This document shows positions 28,427 to 36,766 of a stretch of 64,000 bases of DNA, piece by piece (positions within the stretch are counted from its first letter, which is position 1; each line of letters opens with the position of its first letter). A program made the position numbers and the translations under genes. Origin of the DNA: Fulvimarina sp040239565 (GTDB lineage: Bacteria; Pseudomonadota; Alphaproteobacteria; Rhizobiales; Rhizobiaceae); contig NZ_JBEHWS010000016.1 of assembly GCF_040239565.1 (NCBI RefSeq), positions 1 through 64,000 of the forward strand, written 5' to 3'. The notes beneath the pieces are model-generated. The model did no database searches and was not told the DNA's origin. It was given only the letters and a program-made list of their open reading frames with translations.

Positions 28427-29995
28427 CTAGAGTTCTCCCTTGCCCATGCGTCCGGCGATGTGATCGGCTTGTCGCAGCGCGAGAGAAACGATCGTCAGCG
28501 TCGGGTTCTCGGCTGCGCCTGTGGTGAACTGCGAGCCGTCCGAGACGAAGAGGTTTGGCACGTCGTGCGCTTGTCCGAAGCGGTTCACCACGCCGTCTTC
28601 CGGCCGCTCGCTCATGCGATTCGTGCCGAGATTATGCGTCGAAGGGTAGGGCGGCGTGTGGATCGTCCGCATTGCGCCCACCGCGTCGTAGATCGCCGAG
28701 CCCTGCTTGTAGGCATGGTCGCGCATCGCCTTGTCGTTCGGGTGATCGTCGAAATGAACGTCCGGGATCGGCATGCCGTATTCGTCGGTCTCGTCTGCCA
28801 AGGTGATGCGGTTGTCCTCGCGCGGCATATCCTCGCCGACGATCCACATGCCGGCCATGTTTCGGTACTGCTCCATGTCAGCGGCGAAGTCGCGGCCCCA
28901 GTCGCCCGGCATCAGGAAGGCCGCCATGAAGGGGAGGCCCAGCGAGAGCGTCTCCAGCTCGTAGCCGCCAACGAAGCCGCGCGAGGTGTCGTGCTTGGCC
29001 TCGTCGCGCACGATGCCGGCCATGGTCGTACCGCGATACATATGAACCGGCTTGTCGAAGACGCCGTAGACTGAACCCGTCGTGTGGCGCATGTAGTTCC
29101 GGCCGACCTGACCGGAGGAATTGGCGAGCCCGTCCGGGAACATCGAGGAATTCGAATTGAGAAGCAGGCGCGGACTCTCGATCGAATTGCCGGCAACGCA
29201 GACGACACGGGCCTTTTGGCGCTGCTCGCGGCCATCTTTGTCGGCATAGACGACGCCGGTCACCTTACCCGATGCATCGTGTTCGATCCGCATGACGTGG
29301 CTGTCCGGGCGCACTTCGAGCCGGCCCGTCGCCTCACCCTTCGGGATTTCCGCAACGAGGGTCGACCATTTGGCGCCCGATTTGCAGCCCTGGAAACAGA
29401 AACCGATCTGCATGCAGGAGGCGCGATCGTCACGCGGCTCCGAGTTGATCGCCATATTGCCGGTGTGAACTTCCTTGTAGCCGATCTTCTTCGCCCCGGC
29501 TTCCAGCACCTTGAAGTTGTTGTTGCCCGGCAGGCCCGGAATGCCGTTCGTGCGGGTCACGCCCATCCGGTTTTCGGCCTTCTCGTACCAGGGCTCCATC
29601 TCCGCAAGATCGATGGGCCAGTCGAGGAGGTTGGCGCCGTCCACTTCGCCGTAATGGGTGCGCGTCTTGAACTCATGCTCCTGGAAGCGAAGTGAGGCGC
29701 CGGCCCAGTGCACTGTCGAGCCGCCGACCGACTTGACGATCCAGGCCGGCAGGTTCGGGAAATCCTTGGCGACTCGCCAGTCGCCGGAGGTCATCCGCTT
29801 GTCTTTCCAGGCGAGCTGGGCGAAGGAATCCCATTCGTCGTTGATGAAGTCCCAGGTCTCGTGGCGGGAGCCGGCTTCGAGGATGACGACGTCGATACCC
29901 TTCTGGGCAAGCTCGGAGCCAAGCGTGCCGCCGCCGGCACCCGAGCCGACGATGACGACGACATTGGAATTGTTGTGGTCAAAAGGTGCTGGCAT
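28427..29995 (-). CDS. GMC family oxidoreductase
   Basis: FAD-dependent oxidoreductase of the glucose-methanol-choline type (522 residues). The FAD-binding site VVIVGSGAGGGTLGSELA lies near the N-terminus (about 13-30), then VVILEAG. The C-terminal GMC signature includes HNLGTNRM and a TGAAENPTLT region. Its closest known arrangement is the flavoprotein of gluconate 2-dehydrogenase-type complexes, because the next gene upstream encodes a subunit-3-like protein. It has no signal peptide of its own, so it would have to be exported by riding on the Tat signal of that partner, or act in the cytoplasm. The substrate is unknown. Confidence 0.9.
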   Translation of the reverse strand: MPAPFDHNNSNVVVIVGSGAGGGTLGSELAQKGIDVVILEAGSRHETWDFINDEWDSFAQLAWKDKRMTSGDWRVAKDFPNLPAWIVKSVGGSTVHWAGASLRFQEHEFKTRTHYGEVDGANLLDWPIDLAEMEPWYEKAENRMGVTRTNGIPGLPGNNNFKVLEAGAKKIGYKEVHTGNMAINSEPRDDRASCMQIGFCFQGCKSGAKWSTLVAEIPKGEATGRLEVRPDSHVMRIEHDASGKVTGVVYADKDGREQRQKARVVCVAGNSIESPRLLLNSNSSMFPDGLANSSGQVGRNYMRHTTGSVYGVFDKPVHMYRGTTMAGIVRDEAKHDTSRGFVGGYELETLSLGLPFMAAFLMPGDWGRDFAADMEQYRNMAGMWIVGEDMPREDNRITLADETDEYGMPIPDVHFDDHPNDKAMRDHAYKQGSAIYDAVGAMRTIHTPPYPSTHNLGTNRMSERPEDGVVNRFGQAHDVPNLFVSDGSQFTTGAAENPTLTIVSLALRQADHIAGRMGKGEL

Positions 29996-30119
29996 GATTT
30001 CTCCTCCCGAAGCCTCACGTCCGCGTCTCCTCCTCGAGACGTTTTTCGGACTGCTTCTTCATGCGTGACATTTCATCGAGCACACTCCGGCAATGGCCGG
30101 AGGAGGGCGCTTCAGCGCC

Positions 30120-30656
30120 TCAGGAAATCCAGTCGATGTCGTTGAAACCGCGGTCCAGATAGCCGCCCTTGTCGGCCGATTCGCCTTCGTATCCGAAGAC
30201 GGGCCAGAGCTCTTTCTGGTTGTAGAGGCCGACGACGAGGTTCCCGCGTACCTTCTGGAAGAAGGGATCGGCCTCGATGAGCTTCAGAAGCGCCGTGCGT
30301 TCGTCGTCCGGGGCGATCTCGGAATAACGGACGCCGTGGGCCTCGATTGCGGCCTTGTCGAGCTTGGCACAATTGTCTTCGAGAAACGCGAGTTCCTCCT
30401 CGGAGGATCTGGCCGCTTCGTCGAGAATGTTGACGGCGTTCGCGTAGAACTTGTCCTCGATCTGTGCGTGTGGATAGCAGTCGCGCGACATCTGGACGAG
30501 GGTCTTGAAGGTCTCCGGGTCCGTCGACTGGGGCATCTGTGCCCATGCTTCGCCGACGATGAGACCAGTGGGCATGATCGTCATGGCCAGAAGGCCCGCT
30601 CCGGACTTCAGAAAGCCGCGGCGGCTCTGCACGATCCTGTCTTCTGAAAGCGCCAT
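30120..30656 (-). CDS. Gluconate 2-dehydrogenase subunit 3-like, Tat signal
   Basis: This 178-residue small subunit starts with the ATG at 30656, after GGAGGAAAC. The twin-arginine signal SRRGFLKSGAGLLAMT begins near residue 11 and ends around GEAWAQ. The mature part follows the gluconate dehydrogenase subunit 3 pattern (YPHAQIEDKFYANAV, and KELWPVFGYEGESADKGGY near the end). It would escort the GMC flavoprotein through the Tat system. No cytochrome c subunit gene lies beside it. Located between gloA and the GMC gene on one strand. Confidence 0.88.
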   Translation of the reverse strand: MALSEDRIVQSRRGFLKSGAGLLAMTIMPTGLIVGEAWAQMPQSTDPETFKTLVQMSRDCYPHAQIEDKFYANAVNILDEAARSSEEELAFLEDNCAKLDKAAIEAHGVRYSEIAPDDERTALLKLIEADPFFQKVRGNLVVGLYNQKELWPVFGYEGESADKGGYLDRGFNDIDWIS

Positions 30657-30732
30657 ATCGTTTCCTCCCGATGGCGATGGAAAGAAGCGCCTGCCGGTCC
30701 TCCCGAGGCCGGCAGGCACCGAACCCTCGAAG

Positions 30733-31128
30733 TTATTGGAAGCGTCCCGAGCGCTCCAGAACCTCGATCTTGTAGCCGTCCGGATCCTCGATGAAGAAGA
30801 ACCGGCCGAGCAGTGCCCCGTTGTGAGCGATTTCCTTGACGTCCTTCGGCGAGAGTCCGGCGGCAACCATGCGCTCGCGTTCCGCCTTCACGTCTTCGAC
30901 CGAGAAGGCGATGTGGCCGTAGCCGTTACCGAGATCGTAGGGCTCGCTCTGATCACTGTTGATCGTCAGTTCGAGCTCGTGTGTCGCTTCGTCGTTGGAC
31001 AGGTAGACGAGGGTGAACCCGTCGAACGGAAAGCGGTCCGCGACCTTCAGCCCGAAGGCCTTCTCATAGAATTCGAGGGACCGCTCCTCGTCGAGAACGC
31101 GGATCATCGTATGGATCATTTTCGCCAA
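30733..31128 (-). CDS. gloA: Lactoylglutathione lyase (glyoxalase I)
   Basis: Zinc or nickel metalloenzyme of the VOC fold (131 residues) that converts the hemithioacetal of methylglyoxal and glutathione to S-lactoylglutathione. Start MAKMIHTMIRVLDEERSLEF includes the first metal-binding His. YLSNDEATHELELT and GYGHIAFSV are conserved, and FFIEDPDGYKIEVLE closes the domain with the last Glu ligand. First gene of the cluster with the Tat-exported subunit and the GMC enzyme, 76 nt apart. Its link to those genes, perhaps detoxifying carbonyl products, is inference. Confidence 0.92.
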   Translation of the reverse strand: MAKMIHTMIRVLDEERSLEFYEKAFGLKVADRFPFDGFTLVYLSNDEATHELELTINSDQSEPYDLGNGYGHIAFSVEDVKAERERMVAAGLSPKDVKEIAHNGALLGRFFFIEDPDGYKIEVLERSGRFQ

Positions 31129-31339
31129 GGCTGCTTCCTCGTCTTTAGTCTTCTCGCTGCTGACAGCGACGACGGGAATTAGGCGCTCCTCCCAGTGCTT
31201 GGCGGCGAAAAGCCGCCCGACACGCGCCTTGATCCGCCCCGCGCAGTCAGTGCGAACAGATTAGGCGATTGCCGGACCGCGAAGGTAGTAGGATGGTGTT
31301 ACGTGGCGATTCGACTTGTCGCAGCCGTCGGACGTCAGC

Positions 31340-31690
31340 TCAGCTTGCGAGCGGCAGAGGTCTGCCGCGGTGCAGCGTCCGCATCTTCGACTCGCCGGCT
31401 TCGCGATCCCATGATGTCGCGGCCGACTGCCTCTGATGCTCCAGATGGACGAGGCATGCGCAGCGCAGATGGGAGGCGAAATTCTTGACTTCGCCGCGCA
31501 GGTCCAGAACTTCGTCGTGAAGCTTCGTCAGGAACTTCGCCAGGGACATGCCCTGACTTTCGGCAAGATGTTCGAGAGTTCGCCAGAAAGCGGCTTCGAG
31601 CCTGATCGAGGTGGAATGTCCGCTCAGCCGGACCGAACGCGTTTCGCCTTCGATTTCCTCCGGCGCGATCCCTGCAAACATCTGGCACAT
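31340..31690 (-). CDS. Ribbon-helix-helix (RHH_4) protein
   Basis: This 116-residue protein starts at the ATG at 31690 (MCQMFAGIAPEEIEGE), the usual N-terminus of the family; upstream in-frame codons exist but are unlike it. The RHH_4 domain follows: RSVRLSGHSTSIRLEAAFWR, LAESQGMSLAKFL, LHDEVLDLRGEVKNFASHLR and CACLVHLEH. Ribbon-helix-helix proteins usually bind DNA as dimers, but the targets of this alphaproteobacterial family are unknown. It stands alone, so a toxin-antitoxin pairing is unlikely. Confidence 0.85.
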   Translation of the reverse strand: MCQMFAGIAPEEIEGETRSVRLSGHSTSIRLEAAFWRTLEHLAESQGMSLAKFLTKLHDEVLDLRGEVKNFASHLRCACLVHLEHQRQSAATSWDREAGESKMRTLHRGRPLPLAS

Positions 31691-31802
31691 GATATCAAGC
31701 CTCTTCCCAAACCGCGCATTATTAGAACCGTTTGAATGTGAACTGGCAAGCTTCATGCGTGAGTAATTCGCCACCAAAACGATCCTGGCGCATTGTTACG
31801 GC

Positions 31803-32423
31803 TTAGAGGAACCGTTCCAGCTCCCGCCTCAGGCGGCGGCGTTCTCTCTTCTTGTGAATTTGGTAGGTGATCACAGAATTCGGCGTGATGCGGGTTTTTT
31901 CGTCGGCGTGCCAGTCGATGGTGAATTTCCGTTTCGCGCCAACCGGCAGGTCCTCTGGACCGTAAAGCGCGACAACGGTCATCTCGAGGGCCTTGATTGC
32001 GGTCTTGTCCCTGATTTTCGGGGCATCGTTCGCGAGTTGTTCGATGAGGGCATCGAAGTGGCCGATATCGAGATACTGACCGCTTTCGAGGCTCCCCTGC
32101 CGCATCGCCGAGCGCGGATCCATGCCGAGGTCTTCGGGCAGTTCCCGCATGTCTGTGAGCTGAACCTCGCGTTTGCCCTCGTCGGTTTCGAGCTCGGCGA
32201 TCAGGCTCGTCACATAGATCGGCTCCTGACTCATATTCGTGACCAGGCACCGCGCGTGAAGGCCCTTGCCGGCACCGCGGGAAATCAGGATCGAGGAGCG
32301 GCGCTGCCGGAGATAGCTGTTGAACAGCAGCTGAAGATAAAACACCCAGACGCACAGCATCGCAGCGCTGATGATGACGCTCAAAATATTGCTGTGCGAA
32401 CCGATCCAAGATGCGATCGACAT
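31803..32423 (-). CDS. Membrane-anchored protein of unknown function
   Basis: I do not recognise this 206-residue protein. One transmembrane helix lies at about residues 12-36 (ILSVIISAAMLCVWVFYLQL), followed by a soluble domain that reads like a beta-rich fold (ARCLVTNMSQEPIYVTSLIA, VGAKRKFTIDWHADEKTRIT). It ends with a very basic helix (KKRERRRLRRELERF). The helical anchor and basic tail suggest a cytoplasmic soluble part. It is divergent from the DUF3179 gene across a 100-bp promoter region. Confidence 0.7.
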   Translation of the reverse strand: MSIASWIGSHSNILSVIISAAMLCVWVFYLQLLFNSYLRQRRSSILISRGAGKGLHARCLVTNMSQEPIYVTSLIAELETDEGKREVQLTDMRELPEDLGMDPRSAMRQGSLESGQYLDIGHFDALIEQLANDAPKIRDKTAIKALEMTVVALYGPEDLPVGAKRKFTIDWHADEKTRITPNSVITYQIHKKRERRRLRRELERFL

Positions 32424-32512
32424 GGCGCTGCTTCCCGTTCAGGCAGTTCTTTTATCTCAAGGTAACGCGCGGATGACCCAGAACGAAAAAATGAATGGAG
32501 GTGACGAACGAT

Positions 32513-32518
32513 AAGGAG
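32513..32518 (+). promoter_or_regulatory. Ribosome binding site deciding the DUF3179 start
   Basis: AAGGAG lies 6 nt before the GTG at 32525. An ATG 30 nt upstream in the same frame has no such site and would place a hydrophilic stretch before the signal peptide. Confidence 0.8.
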
Positions 32519-32524
32519 ATTGCC

Positions 32525-33526
32525 GTGTTCCGTGCTGCTCTTTGTTTTCTGTCGTGCTTATTAGCCTCGGTGTTGTTTGCGCCCGCCGGGCTTGCGCAGA
32601 CAGGCTCGCCGGCGCGTGCCGAGCAATATCAGCGCGAGGGCTGGAAGACCGATTTCTTCCGCTCCGAGATAGATCTGACCGAAATTCGTGATGGCGGCCC
32701 GCCGAAGGATGGTATCCCCGCTATCGACGATCCCCGCTTCGCCTCAGTCGCCAATGAAAGCGTACTCGACGACCGTGAGCCCGTCATTCCGGTGACGATC
32801 GGCGCCGAGACGCGAGCCTACCCGGTCCGCATCCTGATGTTCCATGAGATCGTCAACGACGATGTGGGCGGTGTGCCGGTCGCCGTAACCTACTGTCCTC
32901 TGTGCAATGCGGCGATCGTCTTCGACCGGCGGCTTGACGGAAGGGTGCTGGAATTCGGGGCCACCGGGAAGCTGAGGCATTCCGATCTGGTCATGTATGA
33001 CCGGCAGACCGAGACCTGGTGGCAGCAATTCACGGGACAGGGTCTGGTTGGCGAACTTGCAGGCCGCTCGCTCGATATGATCCCCACAGGAATGGTCGCG
33101 TGGAGCGACTTCAGGAAGCGCCATCCCGAGGGCCACGTGCTTCAACCGCCAAAGACGGTTTTGGGTGACTACGGGCGTAACCCCTATGTCCGATACGACA
33201 GCGCCGCGCAGCCATTTCTGTACGACGGTCAAATGCCCGAGGATATCGGGCCGATGGAGCGGGTCGTCCTGGTTCGTGACGAAGCCGGAAAGCCTGTGAC
33301 TGTAGTGACGATGAATGCACTGCGGGAAGCAGGTGCGATAGAGAGGAACGGGTACACGGTCAGCTGGAGCGCCGGACAAGCCTCTGCACTCGACGCCGAA
33401 CGCATCGCTCAAGGCCGCGATGTCGGCAATGTACGGGTAACGGGGGCAGCCGGACGACCGGCTCTGCACGAGGTCACCTTCGCCTTCGTCGCCTACGCCT
33501 TCTACCCCGATCTTCCAATTCGATAG
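32525..33526 (+). CDS. DUF3179 family exported protein
   Basis: This 333-residue protein begins at the GTG at 32525. The Sec signal peptide covers about residues 1-25 (FRAALCFLSCLLASVLF, then AGLAQ). The DUF3179 domain has the hallmark TYCPLCNAAIVFDRR with a C-x-x-C pair, then DLVMYDRQTETWWQQFTGQ and VAWSDFRKRHPEG. The Cys pair recalls metal or redox sites, but no member has a settled function to my knowledge. It stands upstream of the CitE-like lyase gene by 42 nt, so co-transcription is possible. Confidence 0.9.
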   Translation: MFRAALCFLSCLLASVLFAPAGLAQTGSPARAEQYQREGWKTDFFRSEIDLTEIRDGGPPKDGIPAIDDPRFASVANESVLDDREPVIPVTIGAETRAYPVRILMFHEIVNDDVGGVPVAVTYCPLCNAAIVFDRRLDGRVLEFGATGKLRHSDLVMYDRQTETWWQQFTGQGLVGELAGRSLDMIPTGMVAWSDFRKRHPEGHVLQPPKTVLGDYGRNPYVRYDSAAQPFLYDGQMPEDIGPMERVVLVRDEAGKPVTVVTMNALREAGAIERNGYTVSWSAGQASALDAERIAQGRDVGNVRVTGAAGRPALHEVTFAFVAYAFYPDLPIR

Positions 33527-33568
33527 TCGACGGTTGCCATTCATCCGAAGTCGCGCGAAACAGCGACT

Positions 33569-34462
33569 ATGCCGATGCCCATTCCGCCCCGCCGATCGCT
33601 GCTTATCGTTCCCGCGAGCAATGCCCGCGCTCTGGAAGCGTCCGATCGTGTCGCTGCGGACGGGATCGTCTACGATCTTTCCGAAACCGTCCTGCCTGCC
33701 GATAAGCCGGATGCGCGAGAGCGTCTGCGCGAGCATCTTGCCGCTTCGCGCTTTCCCGGTGAGCGGATCGTACGAATCAACGGACTCGACACCGCCTGGG
33801 GTACGGAGGATTTTCTCGCGGCCAGAGGCGCCGATGTCGACGCGATCCTGTTGCCGCGCGCCGAAGAGCCGGGTGTCGTCCGGCAGATCGTCACGGCGCT
33901 GCACGAGACCGACGCACCCGAAAGCTTCAAGCTTTGGGCGATGATCGAGACGCCGACGGGCGTTGCCAACGCCATGGCGATCGCGAACGAGAGTTCGGGC
34001 CGTCTATCGGCCATGGTCGCCGGTATCGGAACGCTCAAGATCGCATCCGGTATGCGCCCCGATCGCGACCGCACCGAGCTCATGCCATGGCTGACGACCA
34101 TCGCGCTCGCCGCCAAAACCCATGGCCTCAGCGTGATCGACGGTCATTTTGCCGACGTGCGGGATGCGGAAGGTTTTTCGCGTGAATGCGCAAGCGCCCA
34201 GCGGCTCGGCTTCGATGGCAAGCTTGCGATCCATCCGCAGCAGATTAGCGAAGCCAACGAACGGTTTGCGCCGCCGCAGGCCGCGATCGATTGGGCCACG
34301 AAAGTGGTCGATGCGTTCTCATCCTCGCCCGACATCGAGGCCGGCGTCGCCGCTATGGATGGGCGCACCATCGACCGACTTCACCTGACAGAAGCCGACC
34401 GCATTCTGAAATTGCGCGACGCGATTGCGGCGAGACAGGACATGAAAGCAGAAAGCAAATGA
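33569..34462 (+). CDS. HpcH/HpaI aldolase/citrate lyase (CitE-like)
   Basis: TIM-barrel lyase of the CitE-like type (297 residues), probably cleaving or condensing a (3S)-malyl-CoA-type thioester; the exact substrate cannot be given. Seen are RSLLIVPASNARALEAS with the N-terminal P-A-x-N pattern, LWAMIETPTGVANA with the metal-binding Glu, and GFDGKLAIHPQQI near the C-terminal part. A second ATG 6 nt downstream is possible. Its stop overlaps the DUF1737 start by ATGA. Confidence 0.9.
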   Translation: MPMPIPPRRSLLIVPASNARALEASDRVAADGIVYDLSETVLPADKPDARERLREHLAASRFPGERIVRINGLDTAWGTEDFLAARGADVDAILLPRAEEPGVVRQIVTALHETDAPESFKLWAMIETPTGVANAMAIANESSGRLSAMVAGIGTLKIASGMRPDRDRTELMPWLTTIALAAKTHGLSVIDGHFADVRDAEGFSRECASAQRLGFDGKLAIHPQQISEANERFAPPQAAIDWATKVVDAFSSSPDIEAGVAAMDGRTIDRLHLTEADRILKLRDAIAARQDMKAESK

Positions 34463-34665
34463 AGCTCTATCGGTTTCTCAGCGGTCCGGACGACTCTTCA
34501 TTCTGCCACAAGGTCTCGCTCGCGCTTTCAAAGGGCTGGGAGCTACACGGCTCGCCGACCTATGCCTTCGATCAGACAAGCAGCACGATGCGCTGCGGAC
34601 AGGCGGTGACGAAGACGGTCGAGGGTAAGGACTACGATCCGGAGATGAAGCTCGGCGAGCAGTAG
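34459..34665 (+). CDS. DUF1737 small protein
   Basis: A 68-residue protein with the DUF1737 pattern MKLYRFLSGPDDSSFCHKVS, then KGWELHGSPTYAFD and CGQAVTKTVEG. No membrane segment. Function unknown; members are small and often sit beside lyase or metabolic genes. It overlaps the stop of the CitE-like gene by 4 bp, so the two are translated from the same message. Confidence 0.88.
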   Translation: MKLYRFLSGPDDSSFCHKVSLALSKGWELHGSPTYAFDQTSSTMRCGQAVTKTVEGKDYDPEMKLGEQ

Positions 34666-34749
34666 GATGGCCATGGTTGCTATCGCCCAGGGAATTTTCA
34701 ATCCTCGGCTTTTCAATTGAGGCGCAGCGCGGCTGTCCTTCTTACGATT

Positions 34750-35433
34750 ATGAAAGGCATTGCCGCACTCTGTCTCGTTATCGCGATCGCGATCGCACTG
34801 GGCGTTCTGGTTCCGCGCGGGAGAACCGTCGAACCCGATCGGTTGGGCCTGACGCGTAACATCCTGATACTTTCGAACGCCATTCACACCGATATTGCCC
34901 TGCCTCTCGATGACGCGACCCGGAGTGCCTTCGGCTTCGTCGAAACTGCTGGCCTTCCCATCGGGCGACGCGATGCCGAGTGGATCTTGATCGGCTGGGG
35001 GGGCGAACAGTTCTACGTGAACACGCCGACCTGGAACGAGCTCAAGCTCTTGCCGGTGGTCCTGTCGATTTTCGGCGACCAATCCGTCCTTCGCGTTGCC
35101 TTGACTGGCACGATCGATCCCGATGCGTCCTTCGTCCGGCCAGTGGCTCTGAGCGACCGGGAATATCGCAGGCTTCTCGACGCCATTCTTGAAAGCTTCA
35201 GGACCGAGCCAGGCGGCCGACGCACCGCGCTCGATGTATCCGGCTATGGCGATTTCGATCGGTTTTATCCCGCCAAGGGCCGATTTCAGGTGCTGTTCGG
35301 CTGTAATACTTGGACCGGGGACATGCTGCGCCGAGCAGGCCTTACCACTGGATGGTGGACGCCTCTGCCCTTTCTTCTCGATGCATCTCTCGACCTGCAC
35401 GAGCCTCGCGCTGCCGATGAAGGGAACGGCTGA
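34750..35433 (+). CDS. TIGR02117/DUF2459 family membrane-anchored protein
   Basis: This 227-residue protein starts at the ATG at 34750 (MKGIAALCLVIAIAIALGVL), giving an N-terminal anchor; a TTG at 34717 in the same frame would add 11 residues and cannot be excluded. The DUF2459 pattern is visible in SNAIHTDIALPLD, AEWILIGWGGEQFYVNTPTW, LFGCNTWTGDMLRRAGLTTG and WWTPLPF. The conserved His and Cys could form a hydrolase-like site, but this is inference. It lies 84 nt after DUF1737 on the same strand. Confidence 0.85.
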   Translation: MKGIAALCLVIAIAIALGVLVPRGRTVEPDRLGLTRNILILSNAIHTDIALPLDDATRSAFGFVETAGLPIGRRDAEWILIGWGGEQFYVNTPTWNELKLLPVVLSIFGDQSVLRVALTGTIDPDASFVRPVALSDREYRRLLDAILESFRTEPGGRRTALDVSGYGDFDRFYPAKGRFQVLFGCNTWTGDMLRRAGLTTGWWTPLPFLLDASLDLHEPRAADEGNG

Positions 35434-35484
35434 GCGCTCCTGCGCGTCTTCTCCTTGGAGAAATGCAATTCAGGGAGAGCCTCG

Positions 35485-35748
35485 ATGTCGAGCACGAAGC
35501 AGTTGACCGATCACAACGCGATCCAGGCATGGGCGGCGGAAAGCCGAGGACGGCCGGCGATCGTCGCCGAAACGGAAGGCGAAGGCGGGCCGGGCCTCCT
35601 GCGCTTCGATCATGGTCAGGATAACGACGGGCTTGAGCCGGTCTCCTGGGATCGCTTCTTCGAAATCTTCGAGGAGCAGAAACTCGCCCTTCTCGTCGAT
35701 GCATCGGGCGATAATTCGCAGTTCAACAAGTTCGTCAGCCGAGACTGA
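35485..35748 (+). CDS. Small conserved-type protein of unknown function
   Basis: An 87-residue acidic protein, starting at the ATG at 35485 after AGGGAG; an earlier TTG is less likely. It shows RPAIVAETEGEGGPGLLRFD and PVSWDRFFEIFEEQKLALL, a pattern I recall from small proteins in many alphaproteobacteria, without known function. No signal peptide, membrane segment or catalytic motif. It lies between the DUF2459 gene and tspO. Confidence 0.7.
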   Translation: MSSTKQLTDHNAIQAWAAESRGRPAIVAETEGEGGPGLLRFDHGQDNDGLEPVSWDRFFEIFEEQKLALLVDASGDNSQFNKFVSRD

Positions 35749-35855
35749 CGAAACGCCTTCGCGGTTGCGTCCTTTCAATCCGTTGAAGTTCTCCGCGTTA
35801 TAATATAACACCGATTATCTAGCGGATCACCGCGAACATCGGATGAGGACGTGAC

Positions 35856-36341
35856 ATGCTGACGGGTTCGGTCCTGAGTTTTCTGGTCTTCTTCGCGATC
35901 GTCTTCGTGGTCGCGATGAGCGGGGCGGTCTTTAAGCCGGGCCCATGGTACGAGCGGCTCGACAAGCCGTCCTGGACGCCGCCTAATTGGGCGTTCCCCA
36001 CTGTCTGGACGGTTCTCTATCTTTTCATCGCGATCGCGGGATGGCGCGTCTATCAGGAGGCTGGACTGGTCGCCTTGCCCTTCGTGATCTACGGCGTGCA
36101 GCTGGCGCTTAACGCGGCGTGGTCGGCGCTCTTCTTCGGCATGCGGCGCGCAGATCTCGCCTTCGCCAATGTCGTCGCGCTCTGGTTTCTGGTCGCGGCG
36201 AATTTCTCTGTCTTCCTGCCGATCGATCTCTGGGCCGGGCTCCTGCTCGTTCCCTATCTCGCCTGGGTCACGGCGGCGGCCTGCCTCAACTATTCCGTCT
36301 GGCAGCGCAATCCGCAGGTCTTTTCAGGCCGCGCCGCCTGA
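35856..36341 (+). CDS. tspO: TspO/MBR family tryptophan-rich sensory protein
   Basis: This 161-residue membrane protein has five hydrophobic segments, as is usual for TspO. Conserved motifs are KPGPWYERLDKPSWTPPNWA, FPTVWTVLYLFIAIAGWRV and NAAWSALFFGMRRADLAF, with the Trp richness of the porphyrin-binding pocket. Members bind tetrapyrroles and affect their metabolism or stress responses. An AT-rich symmetrical element, GTTATA-A-TATAAC at 35797-35809, lies about 47 nt before the start and may carry the promoter. It converges on DUF2842, with stops 2 nt apart, near heme A synthase. Confidence 0.93.
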   Translation: MLTGSVLSFLVFFAIVFVVAMSGAVFKPGPWYERLDKPSWTPPNWAFPTVWTVLYLFIAIAGWRVYQEAGLVALPFVIYGVQLALNAAWSALFFGMRRADLAFANVVALWFLVAANFSVFLPIDLWAGLLLVPYLAWVTAAACLNYSVWQRNPQVFSGRAA

Positions 36342-36343
36342 TT

Positions 36344-36559
36344 TTACCGGTTCTCGCGCGGCGGTGTTTCCATCCATTTGATGACGAGCATCGCCGGGAT
36401 GATCCAGAGGAAGCCGGTCAGGAAGAAATAGGCGAGATGCACCCAGCCGCTCGACTCGGCAAAGAAGGCGACGGCGACAGTCGTCGCGATCAGCGCATAG
36501 ACGATCACCAGGAAGATGATGATGATCGTTCCGATGAATTTCTTGAGGCGAACCGGCAT
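36344..36559 (-). CDS. DUF2842 small membrane protein
   Basis: A 71-residue protein with two transmembrane helices (IGTIIIIFLVIVYALIATTV, then LAYFFLTGFLWIIPAMLVIK) and a short basic N-terminus. This is the DUF2842 pattern, widespread in alphaproteobacteria and often next to heme A synthase as here. It is divergent from ctaA across about 200 bp. A role in cytochrome oxidase assembly is suggested only by the neighbour. Confidence 0.85.
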   Translation of the reverse strand: MPVRLKKFIGTIIIIFLVIVYALIATTVAVAFFAESSGWVHLAYFFLTGFLWIIPAMLVIKWMETPPRENR

Positions 36560-36766
36560 GTCGCTCCTTCGTTGTCTCGCGACGGCTTGTGGCTCCGCCC
36601 GACTCCTTGCCCCTTAATGGCGACCTGCGCCCCGGATTTCCAGACATTTCCCATGTGACCGATCGCAATGCGTCCCCGTTGGACGCCTGACCGGATCGTA
36701 TTGACGCAACCGCTGCGACGCAGATGCGGCTTGTTTCCGCCGACAATCGGATGCAAACGACGCCAC

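Noticed and set aside
31340..31690. RHH protein as antitoxin of a toxin-antitoxin pair
   Set aside because: No small toxin-like gene adjoins it, and RHH_4 proteins are typically solitary.
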